Assembly (NCBI GenBank): GCA_033344735.1
Contig: JAWPMW010000001.1
Span: 1,308,171 to 1,372,170, forward strand
Reading direction: 5' to 3'
Origin: Gammaproteobacteria bacterium
GTDB lineage: Bacteria > Pseudomonadota > Gammaproteobacteria > UBA4575
DNA length: 64,000 nt
Numbering within the stretch: the first letter of the stretch is position 1; each line of letters opens with the position of its first letter. Below, piece by piece: positions 48,681 to 55,648 of this stretch. Made by a program: the position numbers and the translations under genes. Below the pieces are notes generated by a model. It searched no databases. It was not told the DNA's origin and saw nothing but the letters and a program-made list of their open reading frames with translations.

Positions 48681-49499
48681 TTAAGGATTTGATCTAGCCC
48701 AAGCAATCATACCTAGCAATCCAGAGCCCATAAACCAAATAGCAGCAGGTACTGGTACGACACTAGCGGGAATTTCATATCGTTCAGAACAATAATTTTC
48801 ATCGTTGCTATAACAACCCATGGCAGTGATAACAGCACTATCACCAGGGCTGAGTTGAAATCCATTTATATTAAAACGCAACAAGTTAAAACCATCTCCC
48901 ATAAAATCATCTGAATTTGGTCCAGCACCTAGATTATCAAATAGAGATTGTTTGCCTTCAGTAAATTGATCATAAAAAGAAATTTGACCCAAGTTGCTAG
49001 AACCATTGATGGCTGTGCCATTTAGAGGATCGTCAATGACTTCAAAAAAAGAATTAACGCTATTGATAAATACACCACCACTATTATCGTCATCAAATAG
49101 TTCAATATTGGCGAAGGTGTTGTTGAAGGTAGGACCAGATGTCACATCTGTTGGAATTATTATTTGATATGCGAATGCCTGTGGTAGGTCTGTAGGGTTA
49201 AATATTTGCAGCCGCAGGTTGAGCAATGGATCAGGATCTACCTGTAATTGCGCCTCGAACAATAAAGAATTAGCTGCGTCAAAAACGCTTGTTATAAAAT
49301 TTATGTTACCAGTCATAAGATTCGGCGTACTACTTTTCACCAGATTTAGTACGTCAATTTCTCCATCAACTGCAACTAACAATGCACCATGATCTGCAAA
49401 TGTTTGGGCTTGTGTTGTTAACGCTATAGAAGCTCTGGGTATAAATAGTAAAAATGAAATCCCTAGAAGCAGGTAAATATTATTATTTTTTGATTCCAT
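48681..49499 (-). CDS. PEP-CTERM-type sorted exoprotein (cassette 1, inverted)
   Basis: 272 residues. N-terminal signal peptide (NIYLLLGISFLLFIPRASIA), a beta-rich middle with many Asn/Asp/Phe residues, and a C-terminal VPVPAAIWFMGSGLLGMI helix followed by ARSNP, the VPxPA/PEP-CTERM tripartite sorting signal used by exosortase. It is predicted to be cleaved and attached or exported to surface material. No exosortase gene is in the window. It is the only island gene besides the recombinase on the minus strand and has its own promoter and ribosome site (AGGAGTAAACA). Confidence 0.82.
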   Translation of the reverse strand: MESKNNNIYLLLGISFLLFIPRASIALTTQAQTFADHGALLVAVDGEIDVLNLVKSSTPNLMTGNINFITSVFDAANSLLFEAQLQVDPDPLLNLRLQIFNPTDLPQAFAYQIIIPTDVTSGPTFNNTFANIELFDDDNSGGVFINSVNSFFEVIDDPLNGTAINGSSNLGQISFYDQFTEGKQSLFDNLGAGPNSDDFMGDGFNLLRFNINGFQLSPGDSAVITAMGCYSNDENYCSERYEIPASVVPVPAAIWFMGSGLLGMIAWARSNP

Positions 49500-49519
49500 T
49501 GTTTACTCCTAATATTTTC

Positions 49520-49549
49520 CTTATAAATTTAGCAAGCATATATTGTCAA
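49520..49549 (-). promoter_or_regulatory. Sigma-70-type promoter of cassette 1 gene
   Basis: On the minus strand, -35 TTGACA (49549-49544) and -10 TATAAG (49525-49520) are separated by 18 bp and lie about 20-50 bp before the ATG at 49499. The -35 is part of the inverted repeat ATTGTCAA/TTGACAAT, a possible repressor site. Confidence 0.65.
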
Positions 49550-49712
49550 AATATTCTGGATATGTTGACAATGCTACATTCGTATAATGATTACAACAGA
49601 ATTATGTATTACATCTGGTTTGATTCAAGATATAAATTTATAAATAATTATTTATGTTTATTTGTAATACAGAATCAGTGAGTTAAAACAGACTAATCCA
49701 TAGCAACTGCTG

Positions 49713-49740
49713 ATGGCTGCTTTGGGTCGTTAGCAGACAT
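49713..49740. repeat. Cassette palindrome R2, GGGTCG loop
   Basis: ATGGCTGCT and AGCAGACAT arms around a loop TTGGGTCGTT. The loop is the reverse complement of the CGACCC loop of R3, as if the loop or the whole element were flipped. It lies 53 bp before R3 with no gene between. Confidence 0.7.
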
Positions 49741-49792
49741 TAAGATCTGTTGTAGATCAGTATATTTGAGTTTGCTAATATATACTAAATTC

Positions 49793-49824
49793 TAATGGCC
49801 GCTTTCGACCCTTAGCGGACATTA
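49793..49824. repeat. Cassette palindrome R3, TCGACCC loop
   Basis: Arms TAATGGCCGCT and AGCGGACATTA pair over 11 positions with one mismatch; loop TTCGACCCTT. The best example of the second loop type. Confidence 0.8.
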
Positions 49825-50136
49825 TATATTGCTGATGAATTCAATACTCGTAAATTAATGTTGAAACATCAATGCGGGTAAAATAATAAAGCAATATAAA
49901 ATTTCACCTCTTACATTTGAGGTTAACTTCATCTTTTCTTTCATTAAAGGAAGATAACTCACTTATTTAATACTATTTGCAGACACTTTAGCCTACTAAA
50001 CTGACATGGTGCAAAGTCAGTTGATAGCTTTGATAAAACTACTTTGAGGTGTAGAGTAATAGCTGCTTTCAAACAAAGAGTCGTATTACGATGAACATAA
50101 GAATAAACAATAAGACTCAATTGGAGAGATCGTAAT

Positions 50137-50853
50137 ATGTCTATACGTAATTTGTTTTTATTCTTTATCGTTTTGCTAATAAGTATCAATTCGACCTTTG
50201 CTGCTCAGGGAACCATTACGATTGATGGTACGCTGAGTCTACTTGAAAACGATTTCGGGGAAGGCGATACAGCAAATCTTGAAGGTGCACAACTCAATCT
50301 CGTGTTCACTTATGATACTGCTGCCATCCCAAGTCTTACACAAAATTTCCCCGATCAAGCGAGCGCTCGATATGATACAGCGGAGAGATTTAATGTCACG
50401 GGGCGGCCAAATATGGCAAGTGATCTACAGTTTCAATTTTTACCTGCACTGTTTAGTGGTGGACTATATTTAGAATCCGTTAACCGTTTTACGGACCCGT
50501 TTGGGGATAGCTTTAGAATTAGAGCCTTTGCACCTAGCTTTGAGGATTTCATTGGTGATTTTGGTTTTGGTGGCCCATTTATTAATTTCAACGACGTATC
50601 ATTTTTTCCTGGAACGGATGTTCCCAATCTACTGTTTTTAGAAACCATTGACAGTGATATTACAAATTTATTCGATCCAGTTGGATTTCAACAATTATTA
50701 GGCTACGAAGACCAAAACAGCGGTGCTTTCTTAACTTATAGTTTGCTCAATGCAACGGTTACCAACACAGTAATTCCCGTCCCAGCCGCAATTTGGTTAT
50801 TTGGTTCTGCTTTAATTTTCTTTGGATTGATTGGCAGACAAAAATACTCTTAG
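50137..50853 (+). CDS. PEP-CTERM-type sorted exoprotein (cassette 2)
   Basis: 238 residues. Signal peptide (RNLFLFFIVLLISINSTFA), beta-rich mature region, and C-terminal PVPAAIWLFGSALIFFGLIG followed by RQKYS: the sorting motif, membrane helix and basic tail of PEP-CTERM proteins. It is a second, sequence-unrelated substrate of the same sorting class as cassette 1. A palindrome begins 11 bp after its stop. Confidence 0.85.
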   Translation: MSIRNLFLFFIVLLISINSTFAAQGTITIDGTLSLLENDFGEGDTANLEGAQLNLVFTYDTAAIPSLTQNFPDQASARYDTAERFNVTGRPNMASDLQFQFLPALFSGGLYLESVNRFTDPFGDSFRIRAFAPSFEDFIGDFGFGGPFINFNDVSFFPGTDVPNLLFLETIDSDITNLFDPVGFQQLLGYEDQNSGAFLTYSLLNATVTNTVIPVPAAIWLFGSALIFFGLIGRQKYS

Positions 50854-50863
50854 ATTCGTATTC

Positions 50864-50900
50864 TTAATGACTGCTATTGCGCCGAAAAAAGGCACTTAAT
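50864..50900. repeat. Cassette palindrome R4, TTGCGCCG type
   Basis: Left arm TTAATGACTGCTA, loop TTGCGCCG, weaker right arm AAAAAAGGCACTTAA. It lies 11 bp after cassette 2 and 39 bp before the tautomerase start. Confidence 0.75.
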
Positions 50901-50939
50901 TTTTTGCAAGTCGACATTTTTATTGAAAGAATAACTTTA

Positions 50940-51335
50940 ATGCCTCATTTACAGATCGATATAAATTGTAACCTTGACGATAGTGCTAAGAAGATCATTA
51001 CTGATCGAATTAAAACTCTTTTTTCGAAGGTTATGGATACTGGTACGGATCATATCGCCATATCTATCAGAGAGCATGGAACATACAATCTAGATATTGG
51101 AAGAGTAAAAAACCACAAGAAAGGAGTAGCTCTGGTAAACGCAGATATACGTGAAGGTCGGGCACTAAATAAGCGACGGGATCTTGCGCTTGGATTTATA
51201 AAGATTTTAAATGAACTAGCAAATATTCCAGCTGAGAATATATATGTCACGTTCAGTGAGCACAAAGGTGAAGATTTCCACTTACATGAAAAATATCTTC
51301 ATTCCTGGAAGGAAGGTGATGACCCTCTTGTTTAG
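50940..51335 (+). CDS. Tautomerase-family protein (cassette 3)
   Basis: 131 residues from ATG 50940. This start is preferred over the upstream in-frame 50877 because it places Pro right after Met (MPHLQIDINCNLD), as required for the catalytic N-terminal proline of 4-oxalocrotonate tautomerase/CHMI/MIF enzymes, and because the longer form would start within the flanking palindrome. AISIREHGTYNLDI and NIYVTFSEHKGEDF are consistent with the fold. Substrate unknown. Confidence 0.8.
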   Translation: MPHLQIDINCNLDDSAKKIITDRIKTLFSKVMDTGTDHIAISIREHGTYNLDIGRVKNHKKGVALVNADIREGRALNKRRDLALGFIKILNELANIPAENIYVTFSEHKGEDFHLHEKYLHSWKEGDDPLV

Positions 51336-51340
51336 ATGTA

Positions 51341-51372
51341 GTGAACGACCTCTTTCGACCCCAAGTAGATAT
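51341..51372. repeat. Cassette palindrome R5, TCGACCC type (degenerate arms)
   Basis: GAACGACCTCTTTCGACCCC then AAGTAGATAT. It starts 6 bp after the tautomerase stop. The loop is conserved; the right arm has drifted. Confidence 0.7.
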
Positions 51373-51486
51373 AAAATATAATTATTTCGCACATAAGCAA
51401 CTAAGATACAAAAAGTGAACTAGTAAATCATATCCACGAGACTAAACTGTTAGTGTTTAATCAAAACAATAAATCAGGGGTGTTTC

Positions 51487-52035
51487 ATGTCACAAGCAAC
51501 AGTAAAAAAAGCAGTTGATTCTTTAGCAGAAGCAATAACAAATAATCCTAAAACGGCAAAATTGAGATACAAAGCAGAAGTTGTGTGGGATGGTGATGTG
51601 CATTGCACATCGACTGTACGCAATCTACCACCAGTACCAGTAGATGAACCTACCGCATTTGGTGGCGGAGATGCAGCGCAAAGTCCTGGTGATCTTATTC
51701 TTACCGCGTTAGGTACATGCCAAGGAATTATGTATGCAGCACTGGCTTCTGCAATGAATATTGAACTGACTTCATTGCAAGTGAAACTTTCAGGTAATCT
51801 AGATTTACATGGTTTGTTTGGAATGGGAGCAGATAAAGGTATCCCGCCGGGTTTTCAAGATATCTCATTTGAGTCCATCATCGAAAGTCCAGCAAGTGAA
51901 GAAGAACTTAAACAATTAGTGGATGCAGTTGAGGCACAGTGTCCAATTCTAGATACTCTTGTAAGACCAATTCCTATAAGCGGTACAGCAACCATCAATG
52001 GGAAATCTGGATATATTGCAACGAAAGCTGCTTAG
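51487..52035 (+). CDS. OsmC/Ohr family peroxiredoxin-like protein (cassette 4)
   Basis: 182 residues. OsmC-fold signature: first redox Cys in LTALGTCQGIMYAAL (C78) and second in EAQCPILDTL (C152), the Cys pair used to reduce organic hydroperoxides. The N-terminal extension of about 30 residues is helical. Ribosome site AGGGGTG. The stop is followed 63 bp later by the next palindrome. Confidence 0.88.
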   Translation: MSQATVKKAVDSLAEAITNNPKTAKLRYKAEVVWDGDVHCTSTVRNLPPVPVDEPTAFGGGDAAQSPGDLILTALGTCQGIMYAALASAMNIELTSLQVKLSGNLDLHGLFGMGADKGIPPGFQDISFESIIESPASEEELKQLVDAVEAQCPILDTLVRPIPISGTATINGKSGYIATKAA

Positions 52036-52097
52036 ATATTCTTTAAGTAAGAGGGTATAAAAATATGCTCTCTTACTTCTTCATGACAGATTTTTTT

Positions 52098-52130
52098 GAA
52101 TGTCCGCTATTGCGCCGGAAGCAGACACAA
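52098..52130. repeat. Cassette palindrome R6, TTGCGCCG type
   Basis: Arms TGTCCGCT and AGCAGACA pair at 7 of 8 positions around ATTGCGCCGGA. It lies between the OsmC gene and the 144-residue gene. Confidence 0.8.
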
Positions 52131-52153
52131 ATAATTTATGGCACATAATATAA

Positions 52154-52588
52154 ATGCATAAAATAAAACTCACTCCATTTGAAACAGAAGTATTAGAAAG
52201 TATTCTGTGGCAATTAAAGGGTTTTAAAGAAGGCTTTGTTACTGATCGTGTGACAAGACGAATTTTGAGAGCTACATTGCGACGTCTGAAACCATGTCTT
52301 ATTGGACATAGTGTGAATGCGGTAAATTCAAAACAAGTGGAAATAGATCATGCTGTGCCACTCAAAGAAGTAGTGGCGATGCTAATGGAGCTCGACAATT
52401 TGAGTTCAGTTGAGCTTATAGATTTGCTAAATAAGTATTTGGTTTCAGTACAACTTACACCTAGAGAGCATAGAGTAGTTCTTAAGGATCACGGAGTTTC
52501 TAGTTCTATGCCCGATAACTGGGATGGTGATGATGCACTTGCTCGCTATAAAAAAGCAGGTATTGAAATTACCAAAACTTATCCATAG
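52154..52588 (+). CDS. Unknown protein (cassette 5)
   Basis: 144 residues, basic in the first half (RVTRRILRATLRRLKPC), no membrane helix, one Cys. The segment VELIDLLNKYLVSVQLTPRE is helical. It starts 23 bp after the preceding palindrome with no visible ribosome site, so it may depend on the upstream repeat or be leaderless. I do not recognise the family. Confidence 0.65.
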   Translation: MHKIKLTPFETEVLESILWQLKGFKEGFVTDRVTRRILRATLRRLKPCLIGHSVNAVNSKQVEIDHAVPLKEVVAMLMELDNLSSVELIDLLNKYLVSVQLTPREHRVVLKDHGVSSSMPDNWDGDDALARYKKAGIEITKTYP

Positions 52589-52627
52589 TTAAATACAATA
52601 ATACACTTAGTAAAATTACTTGATTTA

Positions 52628-52667
52628 GAATGTCCTATAGCTGTTATTGAGCCGATAGCATTCAGAC
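52628..52667. repeat. Cassette palindrome R7, TTGAGCCG variant
   Basis: GAATGTCC, then an extra segment, GTTATTGAGCCGATAGC and CAGAC. Longer than the other copies. Follows cassette 5 by 40 bp. Confidence 0.65.
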
Positions 52668-52731
52668 GATAAATGAATTTATGGATGTATATAATAAAAA
52701 TCGAATTCATGATGAATTGAAAAGTCTGTGC

Positions 52732-52765
52732 GAATGACCGCTTTTGCGCCGGAAGCGGACGTAAT
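52732..52765. repeat. Cassette palindrome R8, TTGCGCCG type
   Basis: GAATGACCGCTT, loop TTGCGCCGG, AAGCGGACGTAAT. Close to consensus. Only 64 bp separate it from R7 and no gene lies between. Confidence 0.85.
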
Positions 52766-52792
52766 CCAGTTTGATAGCGAGATTTATATCTT

Positions 52793-52823
52793 TATGACAG
52801 CTAATGACCCTTAGTGGACATTA
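52793..52823. repeat. Cassette palindrome R9, GACCC loop
   Basis: Left part TATGACAGCTA, loop ATGACCC, right part TTAGTGGACATTA. It lies 27 bp after R8 and ends 9 bp before the ATG of the next gene, leaving no room for a normal ribosome site outside the repeat. Confidence 0.7.
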
Positions 52824-52832
52824 ACTCATAAT

Positions 52833-53438
52833 ATGAATAAGGCTAAATTAATATTTCGTTCACTAAATATCATTTGGATCATCATAGGTATATTCGTGGT
52901 GGTTATTCTTGCTACGTCAACAAAAGGACATCCGCCGGGAATCATTTTTGCTCCGATTGCAATTGTAATTTGGATATTCGGTCACGTGCTACTTTGGATT
53001 AGTCACAAATTAGCTATCAAAGGAGAACAGCTAGCTGGTATCAAGGTTAAAGAAGGAAGCAGTTGGCCGATTACACTAGTTTTACTTGCGATATTTTTAG
53101 GGGCTGTGTGTATCTTTGGGTTATTTGGAATTATTTTAAAAATTATGTTTGAGCATAATTGGCAAAGTAAGTTACCTACCATGCTTGTATTTTGGTTTCC
53201 CCCATCGGTATGTTTTGTAGGTATTCTATTGAGAAAATCATGGTCACGAATTATGGCAGGCAGTGGATTTATCGTCGCAGCTATGTTTCTTATTTATCAA
53301 ATGATTGAAAGTCTTATACATAGTCACAAACATTCTGCTTTAGAATGGTTGGCAGCTATTGTGGTACTGGTAATCTGTCTCTTTCTGGGTCAGCATATAT
53401 TACGTTCATCTCGTTTTAGAGAATTTTACTCTAAATGA
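52833..53438 (+). CDS. Polytopic membrane protein (cassette 6)
   Basis: 201 residues, about six hydrophobic helices (near 10-28, 35-57, 78-100, 115-130, 137-155, 168-186), ending in a basic tail RSSRFREFYSK. No family recognised. The stop codon TGA is bases 53436-53438 and lies inside palindrome R10, so the repeat provides the stop. The start lies 9 bp after R9. Confidence 0.7.
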   Translation: MNKAKLIFRSLNIIWIIIGIFVVVILATSTKGHPPGIIFAPIAIVIWIFGHVLLWISHKLAIKGEQLAGIKVKEGSSWPITLVLLAIFLGAVCIFGLFGIILKIMFEHNWQSKLPTMLVFWFPPSVCFVGILLRKSWSRIMAGSGFIVAAMFLIYQMIESLIHSHKHSALEWLAAIVVLVICLFLGQHILRSSRFREFYSK

Positions 53439-53466
53439 CCGCTTTTGCGCCGTAAGCGGACATAAT
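53434..53466. repeat. Cassette palindrome R10, TTGCGCCG type
   Basis: Arms ATGACCGCTT and AAGCGGACAT pair at 9 of 10 positions around a 9-base loop TTGCGCCGT. Its left flank AATGA supplies the stop codon of cassette 6. Confidence 0.88.
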
Positions 53467-53482
53467 ACCTAGTGTAGATCAC

Positions 53483-53517
53483 TTATGGCTAATGCCGACT
53501 CTTTGAGGGCTATAAAT
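53483..53517. repeat. Degenerate cassette palindrome R11
   Basis: TTATGGCT-AATGCCGACTCTTTGAG-GGCTATAAAT: arms weakly paired, loop altered. Listed as a decayed relative, 53 bp before the hydrolase start. Confidence 0.35.
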
Positions 53518-53570
53518 TCGAATTTAATTTATTATCTCCAGCACCTCTCACATTACTATTATCAATTTTT

Positions 53571-54428
53571 ATGAAACTTCTTAAACTCTCAATCATTACA
53601 GTCTTATCTCTTTTCATAACACAAATCACACTAGCTACTGATTTGGGAAATCATAATAAGAAATTCACAGATCCAACAAAGATGTCCAAAAAAGATTGGA
53701 CAGATCCTGATGAGCTAGAAAGGGTTTGGAAAGCAGCCTTAGTAAGAATACCAAAAGATAATGGTAAATTTGACAGCTCAATAATGAAAGATTTAACTCA
53801 AAAAGCAGACACTATCAAGAAACACCCTACAATAATTTATTTGCATGGATGTTCAGGTGTGTGGGAAGGCACATATAGGAGACTTAACTTTTTTGCCAAA
53901 TCTGGGTTTGCAGTCATAGCGCCAGTCAGTTTTGCTAGAGAGAAATATCCTCAATCGTGTGATGTTAAGAGTCATAAGGGAAGTATGTATCGGTTTACAT
54001 TAAAGATGAGGCAAATAGATGCGGGATATGCAATAGAAAAAGCAAAACAATTAGATTGGGTAGATCCCAACAATGTATTTCTTGTTGGACTAAGTCAAGG
54101 TGGAGTAACAACAGCAACTTATTCCTCAAAGAACCCAGGTATGTCTGTAAAAGCTCGTGTAATTGAAGGTTGGACATGTCATGCGGGCTGGCATGAATAT
54201 AGAGGAATAAATGCATCAAAGAACGAACCAGTACTATCTGTCCTTGGATACAAAGATCCATGGTTTAAGAATTCATGGTCACGAGGTGACTGTGGTAGCT
54301 ATATGAAAAATGAAGCGAGTCGATCCGTGGTATTCAAAGATGGTCATTTAAGTACACGACATGAGTTGCTTGAAAATAAAAGTGTTCAGAATATTGTTCT
54401 GGACTTTCTTAAGAAGCAGATTCATTGA
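53571..54428 (+). CDS. Secreted alpha/beta hydrolase, dienelactone-hydrolase-like (cassette 7)
   Basis: 285 residues. Signal peptide (KLLKLSIITVLSLFITQITL), then YLHGCSGVWEGTYRRLNFFA (oxyanion region), nucleophile elbow VGLSQGG with Ser, Asp region VLGYKDPWF and His in FKDGHLSTRHE, giving a complete Ser-Asp-His triad. Cysteines flank in pairs (HGCSG, QSCDV, WTCHAG, GDCGS), consistent with disulphides in the periplasm. Substrate unknown. Confidence 0.82.
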   Translation: MKLLKLSIITVLSLFITQITLATDLGNHNKKFTDPTKMSKKDWTDPDELERVWKAALVRIPKDNGKFDSSIMKDLTQKADTIKKHPTIIYLHGCSGVWEGTYRRLNFFAKSGFAVIAPVSFAREKYPQSCDVKSHKGSMYRFTLKMRQIDAGYAIEKAKQLDWVDPNNVFLVGLSQGGVTTATYSSKNPGMSVKARVIEGWTCHAGWHEYRGINASKNEPVLSVLGYKDPWFKNSWSRGDCGSYMKNEASRSVVFKDGHLSTRHELLENKSVQNIVLDFLKKQIH

Positions 54429-54447
54429 ATTACTTTACCGCTTTAGT

Positions 54448-54481
54448 TTATGTCCTCTCTTGAGCCGAAAGAAGACTAAAT
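54448..54481. repeat. Cassette palindrome R12, TTGAGCCG variant
   Basis: TTATGTCCTCTCTTGAGCCG then AAAGAAGACTAA. It follows the hydrolase stop by 20 bp and ends 11 bp before the next ATG. Confidence 0.7.
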
Positions 54482-54492
54482 AATTAGTTATT

Positions 54493-54942
54493 ATGAGATT
54501 GGCAAAACCGCTAGCAATTTTATCAACAGTAATATTTATCGGTATAGCAGTGTTAGCTTCCTATGCAGCATACAAGATATATATTCAGCAGGACTTGTAT
54601 GAAGAAGTAACTAGAGGTTCTTATAAGAACTATTCTATTAGCGAATCGAAGAAAGCTACATTATCAGAAATAAAGAAGTCCTTTTCTAAATTGGATGATA
54701 TTAATTCTATAGAAGCAAGCCTTCGAGATAGCGAGAATGTTGAGAAGAAAGCAATTACATTTGACGTAAATGATATCAATAAAGCAACTATCGATTCATT
54801 AATGGCTACACAAATATGGGTATTTTATCTCTGCGAGGATAAATGTGATTGGCAAAAACAAAATCGGTGGATTTCATTTAAATTTGAAGAAGATAAACTC
54901 TCTAGAGTGGCGGACTATGAATTACGACGGTGGACTGAATGA
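54493..54942 (+). CDS. Membrane-anchored unknown protein (cassette 8)
   Basis: 149 residues. N-terminal hydrophobic anchor (LAILSTVIFIGIAVLASYAA), then a Ser/Lys/Glu-rich periplasmic part with a Cys pair (YLCEDKCDW). No family recognised. The stop TGA (54940-54942) lies within palindrome R13. It starts 11 bp after R12 without a visible ribosome site. Confidence 0.65.
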   Translation: MRLAKPLAILSTVIFIGIAVLASYAAYKIYIQQDLYEEVTRGSYKNYSISESKKATLSEIKKSFSKLDDINSIEASLRDSENVEKKAITFDVNDINKATIDSLMATQIWVFYLCEDKCDWQKQNRWISFKFEEDKLSRVADYELRRWTE

Positions 54943-54970
54943 CCGCTATTGCGCCGATAGCAGTCATTAC
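54937..54970. repeat. Cassette palindrome R13, TTGCGCCG type
   Basis: GACCGCTAT and ATAGCAGTC pair at 8 of 9 positions around TGCGCCG, and the outer AT also pairs. Here the right arm is AGTCAT, complementary to the left ATGAC, while copies with TGTCC have AGACA, which looks like compensatory change that keeps the stem. It abuts the 3' end of the recombinase gene (22 bp away). Confidence 0.85.
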
Positions 54971-54992
54971 AACTGCTATCGAAGTTCAACCT

Positions 54993-55619
54993 CTATGCTT
55001 CAGTTTGTTCCGCCATATCTAGTGCATCATCAATCTCAATACCTAAATATCGAATGGTATTCTCAAGCTTGGAATGGCCAAGCAATAGTTGAATTGCTCG
55101 TAAATTTTTAGTCCTCCTATAGATCAATGAAGCTTTCGTTCTTCTCAATGAATGCGTTGCATAGATCTTTGGATCGAGTCCAATACTTTGTATCCACCGA
55201 TCAACAAGTCGAGAATATTGACGTGTAGAAAGATGATTAGATTTATTAACCCTGCTTGGGAACAAATAGCTACTTTGTGTGAGATGAGCAGCTTTGATCC
55301 ATTCCTTCACGGAGTGCCGAGTTTGCTCTGTCAGCTCAAATTGAACCGTCCTCATGGTTTTTTGCTGCATCACCACGGTACGTTCAGGGATTTGATCTCC
55401 ATGCAAAACATCTGAAACCCGTAATTTAACTAAATCACACGCTCTCAATTTGCTATCAATTGCAAGATTGAATAATGCTAATTCACGAATCTTTTCCGTC
55501 AACTGCAAACGAATACGAATACCCCAGATCTCTTTCAGCTTTAAAGGTGGTTTTTGACCAATTATCTTGCCTTTATTCCAAGGCTCAATTCTTTCAGGTT
55601 GATAACTTATTAAATACAT
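54993..55619 (-). CDS. Small tyrosine recombinase (integrase)
   Basis: 208 residues. All catalytic positions are visible: Arg59 (SKLRACDLVKLRVSDV), Lys87 (QQKTMRTVQF), His156-x-x-Arg159 (THSLRRTKA), His182 (LLGHSKLENT) and Tyr191 (TIRYLG). The N-terminal SAM-like core-binding domain of Xer/IntI is absent; a 30-residue basic N-terminus (EPWNKGKIIGQKPPLKLK) leads straight into the catalytic domain, so it is sized like FimB/FimE. A good ribosome site AGAGGA precedes the ATG. It is transcribed towards the array, convergent with the cassettes, and is the only recombinase in the island. Confidence 0.92.
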   Translation of the reverse strand: MYLISYQPERIEPWNKGKIIGQKPPLKLKEIWGIRIRLQLTEKIRELALFNLAIDSKLRACDLVKLRVSDVLHGDQIPERTVVMQQKTMRTVQFELTEQTRHSVKEWIKAAHLTQSSYLFPSRVNKSNHLSTRQYSRLVDRWIQSIGLDPKIYATHSLRRTKASLIYRRTKNLRAIQLLLGHSKLENTIRYLGIEIDDALDMAEQTEA

Positions 55620-55623
55620 AATT

Positions 55624-55648
55624 TGTCCTCTTTGTATGAGCGGACTAT
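55624..55648. repeat. Degenerate cassette-like element R14 at the recombinase 5' end
   Basis: TGTCCTCTTTGTATG then AGCGGACTAT: outer arms resemble the family, the loop does not. It overlaps the recombinase ribosome site, so the recombinase would be flanked by elements on both sides. Tentative. Confidence 0.3.

Larger units (their letters stand above)
49500..50136. other. Divergent spacer between cassettes 1 and 2
   Basis: About 640 bp without a convincing gene. Holds the minus-strand promoter at 49520-49549, two cassette palindromes (49713-49740 and 49793-49824), and the leader of cassette 2, with ribosome site TTGGAGAG before the ATG at 50137. An 8-bp inverted repeat ATTGTCAA/TTGACAAT (49542-49572) overlaps the promoter. 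Confidence 0.5.
48628..54970. mobile_element. Integron-like single-gene cassette array
   Basis: Eight genes, each followed within 0-63 bp by an imperfect palindrome of about 33 bp read in the gene's direction (conserved left flank AATGA, loop TTGCGCCG or TCGACCC). Unit lengths of about 0.5-1 kb, one gene per unit and 10-60 bp between repeat and next start match integron cassettes. The one minus-strand gene has its repeat inverted with it, so gene plus repeat behaves as a unit. The repeats lack the GTTRRRY core sites of attC. The interpretation is inference; a REP-like dispersed repeat family is the main alternative. Confidence 0.65.

Noticed and set aside
49959-50189. Minus-strand open frame upstream of cassette 2
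   Set aside because: Overlaps the start of a convincing PEP-CTERM gene and has no recognisable sequence.
48628-54970. A CRISPR array
   Set aside because: Repeats are degenerate, 16-1000 bp apart and flank whole genes; no cas genes.
48628-54970. A classical class 1-5 integron
   Set aside because: No GTTRRRY/RYYYAAC sites, no IntI-specific region in the recombinase, and the cassette orientation relative to the recombinase is wrong.
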